Shown here one piece after another: positions 52,663-60,943 of a stretch of DNA of 64,000 nt. Position 1 is the first letter of the stretch. Each line of letters starts with the position of its first letter. The notes under the pieces were generated by a model. That model saw only the letters and a program-made list of their open reading frames with translations. It was not told where the DNA came from and did not search any database. A program made the position numbers and the translations under genes. The DNA is from JBPYCR01 sp051846935 (GTDB taxonomy: Bacteria; Bacillota; Bacilli; Bacillales; Amphibacillaceae). The stretch is from NCBI RefSeq assembly GCF_051846935.1, contig NZ_JBPYCS010000003.1, positions 62,001 through 126,000 of the forward strand. The letters run 5' to 3'.

Positions 52663-53946
52663 TCATTGTGGTGCAATTGTACAAACAGCAACGCGCTCTT
52701 CCGAAATCCAGCTTTTTACAAATTGATTTGTTTCCTCCAAAGTTAAGTCCTGTATCTTAGGGATAAACTGAAAAAAGTCTAGGCCTAGTGAATAATAATG
52801 CGTTAACTGATTAGCAACATACTCCAATGAGTTCATTGAACGCAATAGCTGTCCGATTCTTTTTCGTTTCATTGTTTCAAACGCTTCTTCTGAGAATGTA
52901 TACGAATTTGTCTGATATAACAATTGGCTAATTCGATCTGCTAGTTGCTTTGGTGCATGAGAATTACTACTGATCATTGAATACCCAAAATTCTTTTCTA
53001 AGCTCGTACTAAATTCAAAACTGCCATCTATAAGCTTTTCGTCATATAATGCCTGATAATACGGTCCTCCAGCAGAAAAGAAATAATCCAACACCATACT
53101 TTGCAATGCATCTCTTTTAAAGAAATCCTCTTGATCAAGATTTTGCGTTGATTCTTTTATTCCGACCGTAACTTTCGGTATGGATACAGGCATAATCATT
53201 TTCATTACTTTTTGAGCAACAGCTTCTTGCTCAGCTGGATAGCACCGTTTTATTTCCTTTAGTTTATCAAATTGCTTTTTTGATTGGTTATTTTCTATAA
53301 GCTCCATCATAGCTTCCGCTTCAAATCGGCCTGCTATACATACAATCATATTCTCTGGATGATAAAAAGTATTGTAGCACGTGTATAACATCTCTTTCGT
53401 AATGTTCTGTATAGAATCCACCGTACCGGCAATATCCTTTTTAACTGGATGGGTGGCAAACATGCTTTTAATTATACCCATAAATGCCTGCCAATCTGGT
53501 TGATCGTCATACATTCGGATTTCTTGAGCAATGATCCCTTTTTCTTTTTCTACCGATTGCTCTGAAAAATAAGGATCTTGTACAAAATCAAGCAATGTTT
53601 GAACATTTTGTTCGATATTTGTAGTTGCGGAAAATAAGTAAGCTGTTTTTGTAAAAGATGTATATGCATTAGGAGAGGCTCCGAGCTTACCGAGGTCGGC
53701 AAATACATCTCGATCTTCTTTTTCAAACAGCTTATGCTCCAAAAAATGGGCAATTCCATCTGGAACGGTTACTTCCTTTTCTTGATTGATTGGAATAAAT
53801 GAATTGTCAATGGACCCGTAGTTTGTGGAAAATAACCCATATGTTTTTGCCATCTCCGGCTTAGGTAAAAGCATTACTGTTAATCCATTATCCAATTTTT
53901 TAATATATAAATCTTCATTTATCGTTCGATATGTTTGTTTATGCAT
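52663..53946 (-). CDS. ymfH: M16-family zinc peptidase YmfH
   Basis: This is the catalytic member of a pair of insulinase-like peptidases. The inverted zinc motif HFLEHKLFE lies near residue 69, with the distal glutamate about 75 residues on (EKGIIAQEIRMYDD). I chose the ATG at 53946, one base after the ymfF stop, giving 427 residues; GTG codons at 53964 and 53955 are alternatives. In B. subtilis ymfF and ymfH also precede ymfI. The substrate is not known. Confidence 0.9.
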   Translation of the reverse strand: MHKQTYRTINEDLYIKKLDNGLTVMLLPKPEMAKTYGLFSTNYGSIDNSFIPINQEKEVTVPDGIAHFLEHKLFEKEDRDVFADLGKLGASPNAYTSFTKTAYLFSATTNIEQNVQTLLDFVQDPYFSEQSVEKEKGIIAQEIRMYDDQPDWQAFMGIIKSMFATHPVKKDIAGTVDSIQNITKEMLYTCYNTFYHPENMIVCIAGRFEAEAMMELIENNQSKKQFDKLKEIKRCYPAEQEAVAQKVMKMIMPVSIPKVTVGIKESTQNLDQEDFFKRDALQSMVLDYFFSAGGPYYQALYDEKLIDGSFEFSTSLEKNFGYSMISSNSHAPKQLADRISQLLYQTNSYTFSEEAFETMKRKRIGQLLRSMNSLEYVANQLTHYYSLGLDFFQFIPKIQDLTLEETNQFVKSWISEERVAVCTIAPQ

Positions 53947-53947
53947 C

Positions 53948-55225
53948 TTATTCACCGTCCTCACTTGTTAGTAAGTAAACAGTATCTTCTTCTATTTTAT
54001 TCGCGACTTGTATAACTTCCTCACGTGTCACTTGTTTTATTGACTCAATAAACTGTTCTGGTGAAATTTGTTTTTCACCTAACACTTGCTGGTACAATAA
54101 CTCTACAATACCTTGTGGATGATCCATTGTTTCTAATAATTGATTTACAATCAGTTGCTTCGTTTCCTGTAATTGTTCATCCGTAAAATCCCCTTTTTTC
54201 ATCGCTTCCATTTGCAATTCAATAATTTCTCTAGCGCGTTCATCGTCTGTTGCATTAATGCCACTAAAAACAAGTAACAACCCTTTATGACTTTCAAGGC
54301 GTGAAGCAGCATAGTAAGCTAAACTATTTTTTTCTCGAACATTAATAAATAATTTTGAACTTGGAAAGCTACCAAATAGTCCATTAAATACTTGTAAGGC
54401 AAAATAGTTCTTATCCTTGAATGTACAATTCGTTCGATAGCCTAAGTGAAGCTTTGCTTGCTGTACCGATTGTTTTTCAATTACAGTTTTCACATCATTT
54501 ATCTTCACACGTTCATCTCGAACAATTGGTTCTTTCCTAAGGTTTGATTTACGAAATGTGGTAATAAATTGATGATGGAGTTGTGTTTGATCAAAATCTC
54601 CTAATATGTAAATATCTAATTGATCTTCTGCAAGCAGTGTTTTGTAATAATTGTACGTATTCTTTGACGTAAGCTTACTAAGATCTTCTTCATATCCATG
54701 AACATGAAGTGAATATGCCTCGTTACGACACATTTCATCAATAAGACGTAAATTTGCATATGCAAGCTTATCGTCGACTACTGCATTAATTTTTTGTTGT
54801 AACGTTTCCTTTTCGCGCTCAAACGATTTTTTATTAAACCCATCCGCATCCGTGTTTGGATTGTAAATAATCTCATTTAATAGATGGACTGCTTTATCAA
54901 TAATGGCCGATTCATCTGCAATATAATTCTGGTTAGCTACTTCCAGTCGAAAACTAATAATGTGATTATTCCCTTTTTTTGCACCATCGATCGCTAAAAC
55001 AGCACCATACAAACGGTCTAATTGCTTTTGCAGTTCATTTTCTGACGGATATTTCTCTGTTCCTTGCTGTAGAACATAGGGCAACAAAGCACGCATTGTA
55101 ATGGTGTCTCGATCAAGTGGCGCTCTAAACTTTACAATGATATTAATCGTTTTAAATTTTTTACTATGTATGTAATGTAAATTAATACCTTCATCTTTTA
55201 CAGTATCCTCAACAATTACTTGCAT
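53948..55225 (-). CDS. ymfF: M16-family peptidase-like protein YmfF
   Basis: This 425-residue M16 fold protein lacks the HxxEH zinc motif: the corresponding segment reads LPYVLQQGTEKYPSENELQ. It still has the family's C-terminal half (LGYRTNCTFKDKNYFALQVF, FGSFPSSKLF). Paired with catalytic YmfH, it probably forms a heterodimer as in other M16B systems. The promoter-like elements at 55279-55306 lie upstream. Confidence 0.9.
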   Translation of the reverse strand: MQVIVEDTVKDEGINLHYIHSKKFKTINIIVKFRAPLDRDTITMRALLPYVLQQGTEKYPSENELQKQLDRLYGAVLAIDGAKKGNNHIISFRLEVANQNYIADESAIIDKAVHLLNEIIYNPNTDADGFNKKSFEREKETLQQKINAVVDDKLAYANLRLIDEMCRNEAYSLHVHGYEEDLSKLTSKNTYNYYKTLLAEDQLDIYILGDFDQTQLHHQFITTFRKSNLRKEPIVRDERVKINDVKTVIEKQSVQQAKLHLGYRTNCTFKDKNYFALQVFNGLFGSFPSSKLFINVREKNSLAYYAASRLESHKGLLLVFSGINATDDERAREIIELQMEAMKKGDFTDEQLQETKQLIVNQLLETMDHPQGIVELLYQQVLGEKQISPEQFIESIKQVTREEVIQVANKIEEDTVYLLTSEDGE

Positions 55226-55278
55226 TATGTCCCTCCTGTTTTCTTACTTTAGTATATATAGTATATAATGTAACATAT

Positions 55279-55306
55279 ATTATATTGTTATACCTTACTC
55301 GTCCAA
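55279..55306 (-). promoter_or_regulatory. candidate promoter of the ymfFHI genes
   Basis: TTGGAC (55306-55301) and TATAAT (55284-55279) are 16 bases apart. The rest of the 348-base gap (55226-55573) holds the nupQ terminator and no gene. Confidence 0.45.
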
Positions 55307-55470
55307 TAATAATAGGACGGCCATTCGCTTATTATAATTAGTAAGCAATTCATCCTTTTCAGTACGTTACGATCAAAAAGCGTTCGAATTGGGATATTTT
55401 ATTTAATGTGATGAATATCGATATTCCTGACAAACGAGACTATATATTACAAGTAGCTTAATTACAAAAA

Positions 55471-55503
55471 AACAACTCTAAAGTAATGAAGGTTAGAGTT
55501 GTT
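55471..55503 (-). terminator. intrinsic terminator of nupQ
   Basis: AACAACTCTAA and TTAGAGTTGTT form an 11-bp stem; both strands continue with T runs (seven Ts on the minus strand), so it can act both ways. Confidence 0.88.
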
Positions 55504-55573
55504 TTTTCGTTTATTTAATAGTTTGCATTATTAAAATCAATACTAAATATGAATAAATCTTGTACTAATGATG

Positions 55574-56527
55574 TTATCTGCTACCTTTAATATACGGTTC
55601 CCCATTTGCTTTAGGAGCTTCAGCACGACCAATAAATCCAGCCAGTGCAAGAATAGTTAATACATAAGGCGCGATTAACAAATAAACTTGTGGCACATCC
55701 TTTAGTAGAGGAACACCCGTACTAATTACACTCAAGCTTTGGGCAAAACCAAAAAATAATGCAGCTCCCATTGCACCGAGCGGATGCCATTTACCGAAAA
55801 TTACAGCAGCAAGTGCCATAAATCCTTGGCCTACAATCGTCGAATGAGAGAAATTAAGTGTAATTGTTAAGGCGAACACAGATCCCCCAAGTCCACCTAG
55901 TACACCAGAAATTATAACAGCAATATATCGCATTTTATACACATTTATTCCATTGGTATCAGCTGCCATCGGATGTTCTCCTACAGCACGTAACCGTAAA
56001 CCAAATGGGGTTTTATATAAAATGTACCAAGCTATAATTGCGACAATGATCGCAATATAAGACGTTAAGTAAACACCTTTAAAGAAAATTGAACCTATAA
56101 CTGGAATGTCCGATAATATAGGAATATTTGTCGTATAGAACGGGCGTGTAACCATATCCGTTTGCCCTTTGTCATACCATTGCTTCGTAAGGAAGACACC
56201 GATTCCTAAAGCCAAAAAGTTAATTGCTACACCACTTACAACTTGATCTGCACGAAAGGAAACGGATGCGATTGCATGTACAATTGAAAAAACTCCTGAT
56301 ACGATCATGGCGGCAAGTACAGATAACCATGGGGTCCATGATCCAAAAACATCGGCAAACGTTAAGTTAAAGACAATTCCTACAAAGGCTCCCATTACCA
56401 TAAGACCTTCGAGCCCGATGTTTACTACGCCAGACCGCTCACTAAAAACTCCACCGAGAGCAGTAAAAATAAGTGGGGCCGAAAAAAACAATGCCGGTGG
56501 GATTATCGACTGTAAAATATCAATCAT
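55574..56527 (-). CDS. nupQ: nucleoside ABC importer, permease NupQ type
   Basis: This BPD_transp_2-type membrane subunit of 317 residues has about eight to nine helices. The family motifs are SGVVNIGLEGLMVMGAF and GEHPMAADTNGINVYKMRY. It shares a one-base overlap (TAATG) with nupP. With nupP, nupO and nupN it forms a BMP-type nucleoside (guanosine/purine nucleoside) importer, by similarity to B. subtilis NupNOPQ; the exact substrate is inferred. Confidence 0.9.
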   Translation of the reverse strand: MIDILQSIIPPALFFSAPLIFTALGGVFSERSGVVNIGLEGLMVMGAFVGIVFNLTFADVFGSWTPWLSVLAAMIVSGVFSIVHAIASVSFRADQVVSGVAINFLALGIGVFLTKQWYDKGQTDMVTRPFYTTNIPILSDIPVIGSIFFKGVYLTSYIAIIVAIIAWYILYKTPFGLRLRAVGEHPMAADTNGINVYKMRYIAVIISGVLGGLGGSVFALTITLNFSHSTIVGQGFMALAAVIFGKWHPLGAMGAALFFGFAQSLSVISTGVPLLKDVPQVYLLIAPYVLTILALAGFIGRAEAPKANGEPYIKGSR

Positions 56528-57570
56528 TATTTTTCCCCCTTTTTATAGCGTAGTATTATCCAGCGAATCAAATAGCTTGAAGCAACAAAGAAAATAATAA
56601 GTGCAATAATAATATCCACTAATTCACTCGGCACTCCAGCATCTGTTGGCATATTTAGCGCGCCTACTTTTAAAGTACCAAACAAGAGAGCTGCTAAAAT
56701 GACCCCGATTGCCGTATTTGCTCCCAAAAGAGCAACTGCTATACCGTCAAATCCTAAGTTTGTAAAACCAGATTGAATGGACATATTCCCAAATGTGCCG
56801 AGTCCTTCCATTGACCCAGCTAATCCAGCAAATGCACCTGAAATTACCATTGTTAAAATAATATTTTTATTAACATTCATTCCTGCATAGCGAGAAGCAT
56901 GCTGGTTGTAACCAACGGCTCTTATTTCATAGCCGATCGTCGTTCGATCAATAATAAACCACATTAATGCAGCTGCTAAAAGGGCAATCAAAATTCCATA
57001 GTGAACACGTGAATAGTATGTTAAAGTTTGCAGCCACTCTGAAGCCAATGAGGCAGTAGGTGCAATAGCCTCCGTTTTGTCCGATCGCTCTGTCAATACA
57101 TTACGGACGATAGAATTTGCACTATACAAAGCAATATAGTTTAACATAATTGTTACAATCACTTCGTGTACCCCGAATTTTGCTTTTAAAAATCCAGGAA
57201 TAAGCCCTAACAAAGCACCACCTATTGCTGCAGCAAGCAGTGCTAATGGCAAATGAATAAACATTGGAGCATTGAAGGAAGTACCTACCCACACAGCAGC
57301 AAGCCAACCTATAATTACTTGACCTTCTGCACCAATGTTAAATAGTCCAGCACGAAAAGCAAATGCAACTGCAAGCCCGGTTAAAATATAAGGAGTTACT
57401 TGGCGAATCGTCTCCCCAAAGAAATATAAATCCCCAAATGCTCCTTCCCAAAGTGCTGCATATCCATGAATTGGATTGTAGCCAAAACCGAGCATTATGA
57501 TTGCTCCTGCCAATAGACCTATTAGTACAGAGATAATCGGAACGAGAATATTAAACATTTTATTATGCAT
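56527..57570 (-). CDS. nupP: nucleoside ABC importer, permease NupP type
   Basis: This is the second permease of the importer, 347 residues, with FRAGLFNIGAEGQVIIGWL and GYNQHASRYAGMNVNKNI. I chose the ATG at 57570, which overlaps the nupO stop (TGATG) and has GGTGGG upstream. It overlaps nupQ at its other end, so nupO-nupP-nupQ are translated as a coupled unit. Confidence 0.9.
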   Translation of the reverse strand: MHNKMFNILVPIISVLIGLLAGAIIMLGFGYNPIHGYAALWEGAFGDLYFFGETIRQVTPYILTGLAVAFAFRAGLFNIGAEGQVIIGWLAAVWVGTSFNAPMFIHLPLALLAAAIGGALLGLIPGFLKAKFGVHEVIVTIMLNYIALYSANSIVRNVLTERSDKTEAIAPTASLASEWLQTLTYYSRVHYGILIALLAAALMWFIIDRTTIGYEIRAVGYNQHASRYAGMNVNKNIILTMVISGAFAGLAGSMEGLGTFGNMSIQSGFTNLGFDGIAVALLGANTAIGVILAALLFGTLKVGALNMPTDAGVPSELVDIIIALIIFFVASSYLIRWIILRYKKGEK

Positions 57571-59096
57571 CAAGATATCCCACCTGCCTCTCGCTTGCTG
57601 CCAGCCATTAACAATCCAAGCTCTTCTTCATTCGTCTGGTCAGGTTGTAGGTCAGCCACGATTTTACCATCAAATATAACTCCAATACGGTCACTTAAAT
57701 CTAATATTTCATCTAATTCAAATGAGATTAATAAAACAGCTCTTCCTTTATCTCTTTCTTCAACTAATTTACGATGTATAAATTCTATTGCACCTACATC
57801 TAATCCTCGAGTAGGTTGAGCTGCTATCAATAGATCCGGAGACCGATCGATCTCTCTGCTAGCTATAACTTTTTGCTGGTTCCCACCAGATAGCGCTCTT
57901 GCTTTTGTATGAATACTTGGCGTGCGCACATCATATTCTTTAATTAACTTTTTCGCTTTATCGTATATTTTGTTGTAAATTAACATTTTATTTTTTGAGA
58001 ATGGGGATTGATAATACGTTTGCAGGGCAATGTTTTCACTAACTGGAAAGTCTAAGACGAGCCCTAGCTTGTGGCGATCTTGTGGAATATGTGCCAGACC
58101 ACTTTCTGTTATTTTCCTCGGTGATAAATTCGTTATATTTTTATTGTTCAGTGAAATAGTCCCAGATTCAACTTTTGTCAAACCTGTAATTGCTTCAATT
58201 AGTTCTGTTTGACCATTCCCATCAACACCGGCTATCCCCACGATTTCGCCCGCTTTTACGTTTAAATTAAGTCCTTTCACCATCGGAACCTTTCTGGTAT
58301 CCTTTACGACAAGACCTTCAATTTCCAATACGTTTTCTTTTGGCTTCGCTACTTCCTTTTCGGTTTTAAAGTTAACTTTTCGGCCAACCATTAACGATGC
58401 TAATTCCTCAACAGATGTACTCGCGACTGGAACTGTTTCAATGCCTTTTCCATTACGAATAACGGTACACATATCACAGGCTGACATAATTTCCTTTAGT
58501 TTATGTGTAATAAGAATGATCGATTTACCCTCTTTTATTAAAGACTTCATAATGTCCATTAGCTCGTCTATTTCCTGTGGCGTTAGGACAGCTGTTGGTT
58601 CATCAAAAATTAATACGTCTGCACCGCGATACAGCGTCTTTAATATTTCAACACGCTGTTGCATACCGACGGAAATATCTCTAATCTTTGCTTTTGGATC
58701 AACTCGTAATCCATATCGATCAGAAATCTCTTGGACTTCTTTCTCTGCCTTTTTAAGATCAATTTGTCCTTTTGCAGTCGGTTCTGATCCGAGTATAATA
58801 TTTTGAGTTACGGTAAAAGTATCAACAAGCATAAAATGCTGATGAACCATTCCAATTCCATAATGGTTGGCAACATTTGGATTTGTAATTTTAACTTTTT
58901 TTCCTTTTACTCGTATTTCTCCTTTTTCTGGTTGATACAAACCAAAAAGTACATTCATTAGCGTTGATTTTCCTGCACCATTTTCTCCTAATAATGCATG
59001 TATTTCCCCTTTTTTCACTTGCAAGGTAATATTATCATTAGCAACGATGCCAGGAAACTCTTTACGAATATTCAGCATCTCAATTATGTACTCCAT
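57570..59096 (-). CDS. nupO: nucleoside ABC importer, ATP-binding protein NupO type
   Basis: The ATPase has two ABC domains in one chain of 508 residues, as usual for carbohydrate/nucleoside importers. The first has Walker A GENGAGKST, a degenerate signature SVGMQQRVEI and DEPTAVLTP. The second has a degenerate Walker A (GVDGNGQTE) and the good signature LSGGNQQKV. I chose the ATG at 59096 with GGGGTG six bases upstream; GTG 59105 is the alternative. It is separated from nupN by a terminator and a repeat. Confidence 0.93.
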   Translation of the reverse strand: MEYIIEMLNIRKEFPGIVANDNITLQVKKGEIHALLGENGAGKSTLMNVLFGLYQPEKGEIRVKGKKVKITNPNVANHYGIGMVHQHFMLVDTFTVTQNIILGSEPTAKGQIDLKKAEKEVQEISDRYGLRVDPKAKIRDISVGMQQRVEILKTLYRGADVLIFDEPTAVLTPQEIDELMDIMKSLIKEGKSIILITHKLKEIMSACDMCTVIRNGKGIETVPVASTSVEELASLMVGRKVNFKTEKEVAKPKENVLEIEGLVVKDTRKVPMVKGLNLNVKAGEIVGIAGVDGNGQTELIEAITGLTKVESGTISLNNKNITNLSPRKITESGLAHIPQDRHKLGLVLDFPVSENIALQTYYQSPFSKNKMLIYNKIYDKAKKLIKEYDVRTPSIHTKARALSGGNQQKVIASREIDRSPDLLIAAQPTRGLDVGAIEFIHRKLVEERDKGRAVLLISFELDEILDLSDRIGVIFDGKIVADLQPDQTNEEELGLLMAGSKREAGGIS

Positions 59097-59249
59097 CGGT
59101 TTCACCCCTTCGTTCGTAACTTATAATTCAAACGATATGTATTGCCTATTAATTAGTTTCGTATTTTTAAAAAAGGCTCTCTGCAAGGTTATTTAAATAT
59201 ATATTGGGTATTTGGAAAGTATTGCAGAAGGAGAAATATTCTAACATTC

Positions 59250-59370
59250 TTGCTCATGAAATATACACGCTTTCGCAGGCGAATGGTAAGCCTCCTCGTG
59301 CTACGCACTCTCGGGTCTCACCGATTGCTTTCTTCCGCTGGAGTCTCGCATCTTCCTATCGATCGTGTCG
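59250..59370 (+). repeat. dispersed repeat family C copy between nupN and nupO
   Basis: The stretch carries CGCTTTCGCAGGCG, CCTCCTCGTGCTACGCAC, GGGTCTCACCG and CTTCCGCTGGAGTCTCGC, blocks common to intergenic repeats elsewhere in the window (6.6, 18.85 and 42.49 kb). The remainder of the 358-base gap holds the nupN terminator. Confidence 0.6.
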
Positions 59371-59421
59371 GAGAGCCTTTCTAATTTTCCACACAAAAAT
59401 CCGAAAATCCTATATATCTTG

Positions 59422-59447
59422 AAAAAGGCTGTAATCACAGCCTTTTT
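59422..59447 (-). terminator. intrinsic terminator of nupN
   Basis: AAAAAGGCTGT and ACAGCCTTTTT form a perfect 11-bp stem with a four-base loop and T-run. It begins eight bases after the nupN stop and should reduce transcription into nupOPQ. Confidence 0.9.
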
Positions 59448-59454
59448 CATCATC

Positions 59455-60597
59455 TTACAAGCTATCTTCAAACTCTTTTAATTCATCACGAGTTTTAGGT
59501 ACTGTTATTTCTCCAGCTTTAATTTTGTCTTCCCATTCTTTTACAGCATCTAATACATCTGTTGAGAGTGCTTCTTCATTAGTAGTAGCAATTCCTACAC
59601 CTTCATCTTCAAGACCAAACTCAATAATTTCGCCTCCAGGAAACTCACCATTCATTCCTAGATTAGTTACCTCGTGTACAGATATGTCTACACGTTTAAC
59701 CATTGATGTTAACGTTACACTAGCACTGCCATCTTCGTTTAATCCTTCTTCATACTGATCGCGGTCAACACCAATTACCCAAATGTCTCGGTCTGGATCA
59801 TTTTGCTTAATGTCCTTCGCTTGGGCAAATACACCGTTTCCAGTTCCACCTGCAGCATGATAAATAATATCTGCACCATCATTATACATTTGTGTTGCAA
59901 TTAGCTTTCCTTTTGCTGCATCACTAAAATCTTCAGCGTATTGAATATTGATTTCAATATTCGGATCGACGGACTTTACTCCTGAAACAAATCCAACTTC
60001 AAACTTATTAATTAAGTCAGAATCTACCCCACCAACAAAGCCTACTTTATTTGTCTTAGTTGTCATTGCAGCGACAACACCTACAAGAAAGGATCCTTGA
60101 TGCTCAGCAAAAGTAATGCTAGCAACGTTTGGCTCATCAACGACGGTATCAACGATTGCAAATTCATTTTCTGGATTTTGTTGTGCTATTTCTCTAACTG
60201 CGTCTTCAAGTAAAAATCCTATACCAAATACGATATCAAAATCATTACGTACAAGACGAGTGAAGTTCGGTAAATAGTCTGAGTCATCCTCGGATTGTGC
60301 ATAGTCGAAACCATCTTTACCTTTTTCCAAACCGTGTTCTTCGCCCCAAGCTGTTAACCCTTCCCAAGCAGATTGGTTAAACGATTTATCATCTACTCCA
60401 CCAGTGTCTGTTACCATAGCTGCTGTGTAGTTACCAGTCGCCTCGTCATTGCCTTCCGCTTCATCTGTAGTTTCTTCCTCTGTTGCGGATCCCTCGTCTT
60501 TATTTGAATCCTCTTCATTAGACGAGCCACACGCCGCTAAAAACAAGCTTAAAATTAATATAAAACAAGATAAAAAGAAATACTTACGCCAATTCAT
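59455..60597 (-). CDS. nupN: nucleoside-binding lipoprotein, BMP family (NupN type)
   Basis: This is the extracellular substrate-binding lipoprotein of the nucleoside importer. The signal peptide ends in the lipobox LAAC, followed by an acidic Ser/Glu/Asp linker and the BMP (Med/PnrA-like) domain: VTDTGGVDDKSFNQSAWEG, IVDTVVDEPNVASITF, and AAGGTGNGVFAQAK. The length of 380 residues includes a long linker. The ATG at 60597 overlaps the stop of a small upstream frame (TAATG), with GGGGG eight bases upstream. Confidence 0.93.
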   Translation of the reverse strand: MNWRKYFFLSCFILILSLFLAACGSSNEEDSNKDEGSATEEETTDEAEGNDEATGNYTAAMVTDTGGVDDKSFNQSAWEGLTAWGEEHGLEKGKDGFDYAQSEDDSDYLPNFTRLVRNDFDIVFGIGFLLEDAVREIAQQNPENEFAIVDTVVDEPNVASITFAEHQGSFLVGVVAAMTTKTNKVGFVGGVDSDLINKFEVGFVSGVKSVDPNIEINIQYAEDFSDAAKGKLIATQMYNDGADIIYHAAGGTGNGVFAQAKDIKQNDPDRDIWVIGVDRDQYEEGLNEDGSASVTLTSMVKRVDISVHEVTNLGMNGEFPGGEIIEFGLEDEGVGIATTNEEALSTDVLDAVKEWEDKIKAGEITVPKTRDELKEFEDSL

Positions 60598-60723
60598 TTA
60601 TAAAATCCCCCTTTTTTTATTATGTACACCGCTTCTGGTCATAAATTTTCGTAGATTTCTTTTATCCTCCTCCTTATGCAAGGCCGTAGCATTATCCAGG
60701 ATTTTTGTAATCCACTCGTACAC
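60598..60723 (-). CDS. possible 41-codon leader ORF overlapping nupN
   Basis: From GTG at 60723 a frame reads VYEWITKILDNATALHKEED and ends GVHNKKRGIL, overlapping the nupN start as TAATG. Its composition is protein-like, but the GTG has no good ribosome binding site, and I do not recognise the product. A TATAAT lies at 60741-60736. It contains a strong AAGGAGGAGG not followed by a start codon. It may be a leader peptide for nupN, part of an untranslated leader, or chance. Confidence 0.3.
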   Translation of the reverse strand: MYEWITKILDNATALHKEEDKRNLRKFMTRSGVHNKKRGIL

Positions 60724-60792
60724 CTCACTATCATAATTATACGATAAAAAGGGACAGCCTTGAAAATAGTTTATGTTATTGAATAGAAGAAT

Positions 60793-60831
60793 AAAAAAAT
60801 AATAAACCTTCACACTTTAAAGAATTGTGTG
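60793..60831 (-). terminator. possible terminator of spoIIIE
   Basis: CACAC and GTGTG form a short stem with an 11-base loop, followed on the minus strand by AAGGTTTATTATTTTTTT. The stem is weak. The other parts of the 346-base spoIIIE-nupN gap show no further feature apart from the small frame and the -10 element. Confidence 0.35.
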
Positions 60832-60943
60832 GTGCTTGGTTATACATTTTCGATTCTTCTATTAGAAATTAATATACCATTAGTTAACAAATAAATAAAT
60901 CTTTATTTTTAAAAAACAAGAAATCGCTCGGCTTTCGTCGGTT

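Noticed and set aside
60598..60943. Purine riboswitch in front of nupN
   Set aside because: The conserved purine aptamer loops (such as GTCTCTAC) and the three-way junction could not be found.
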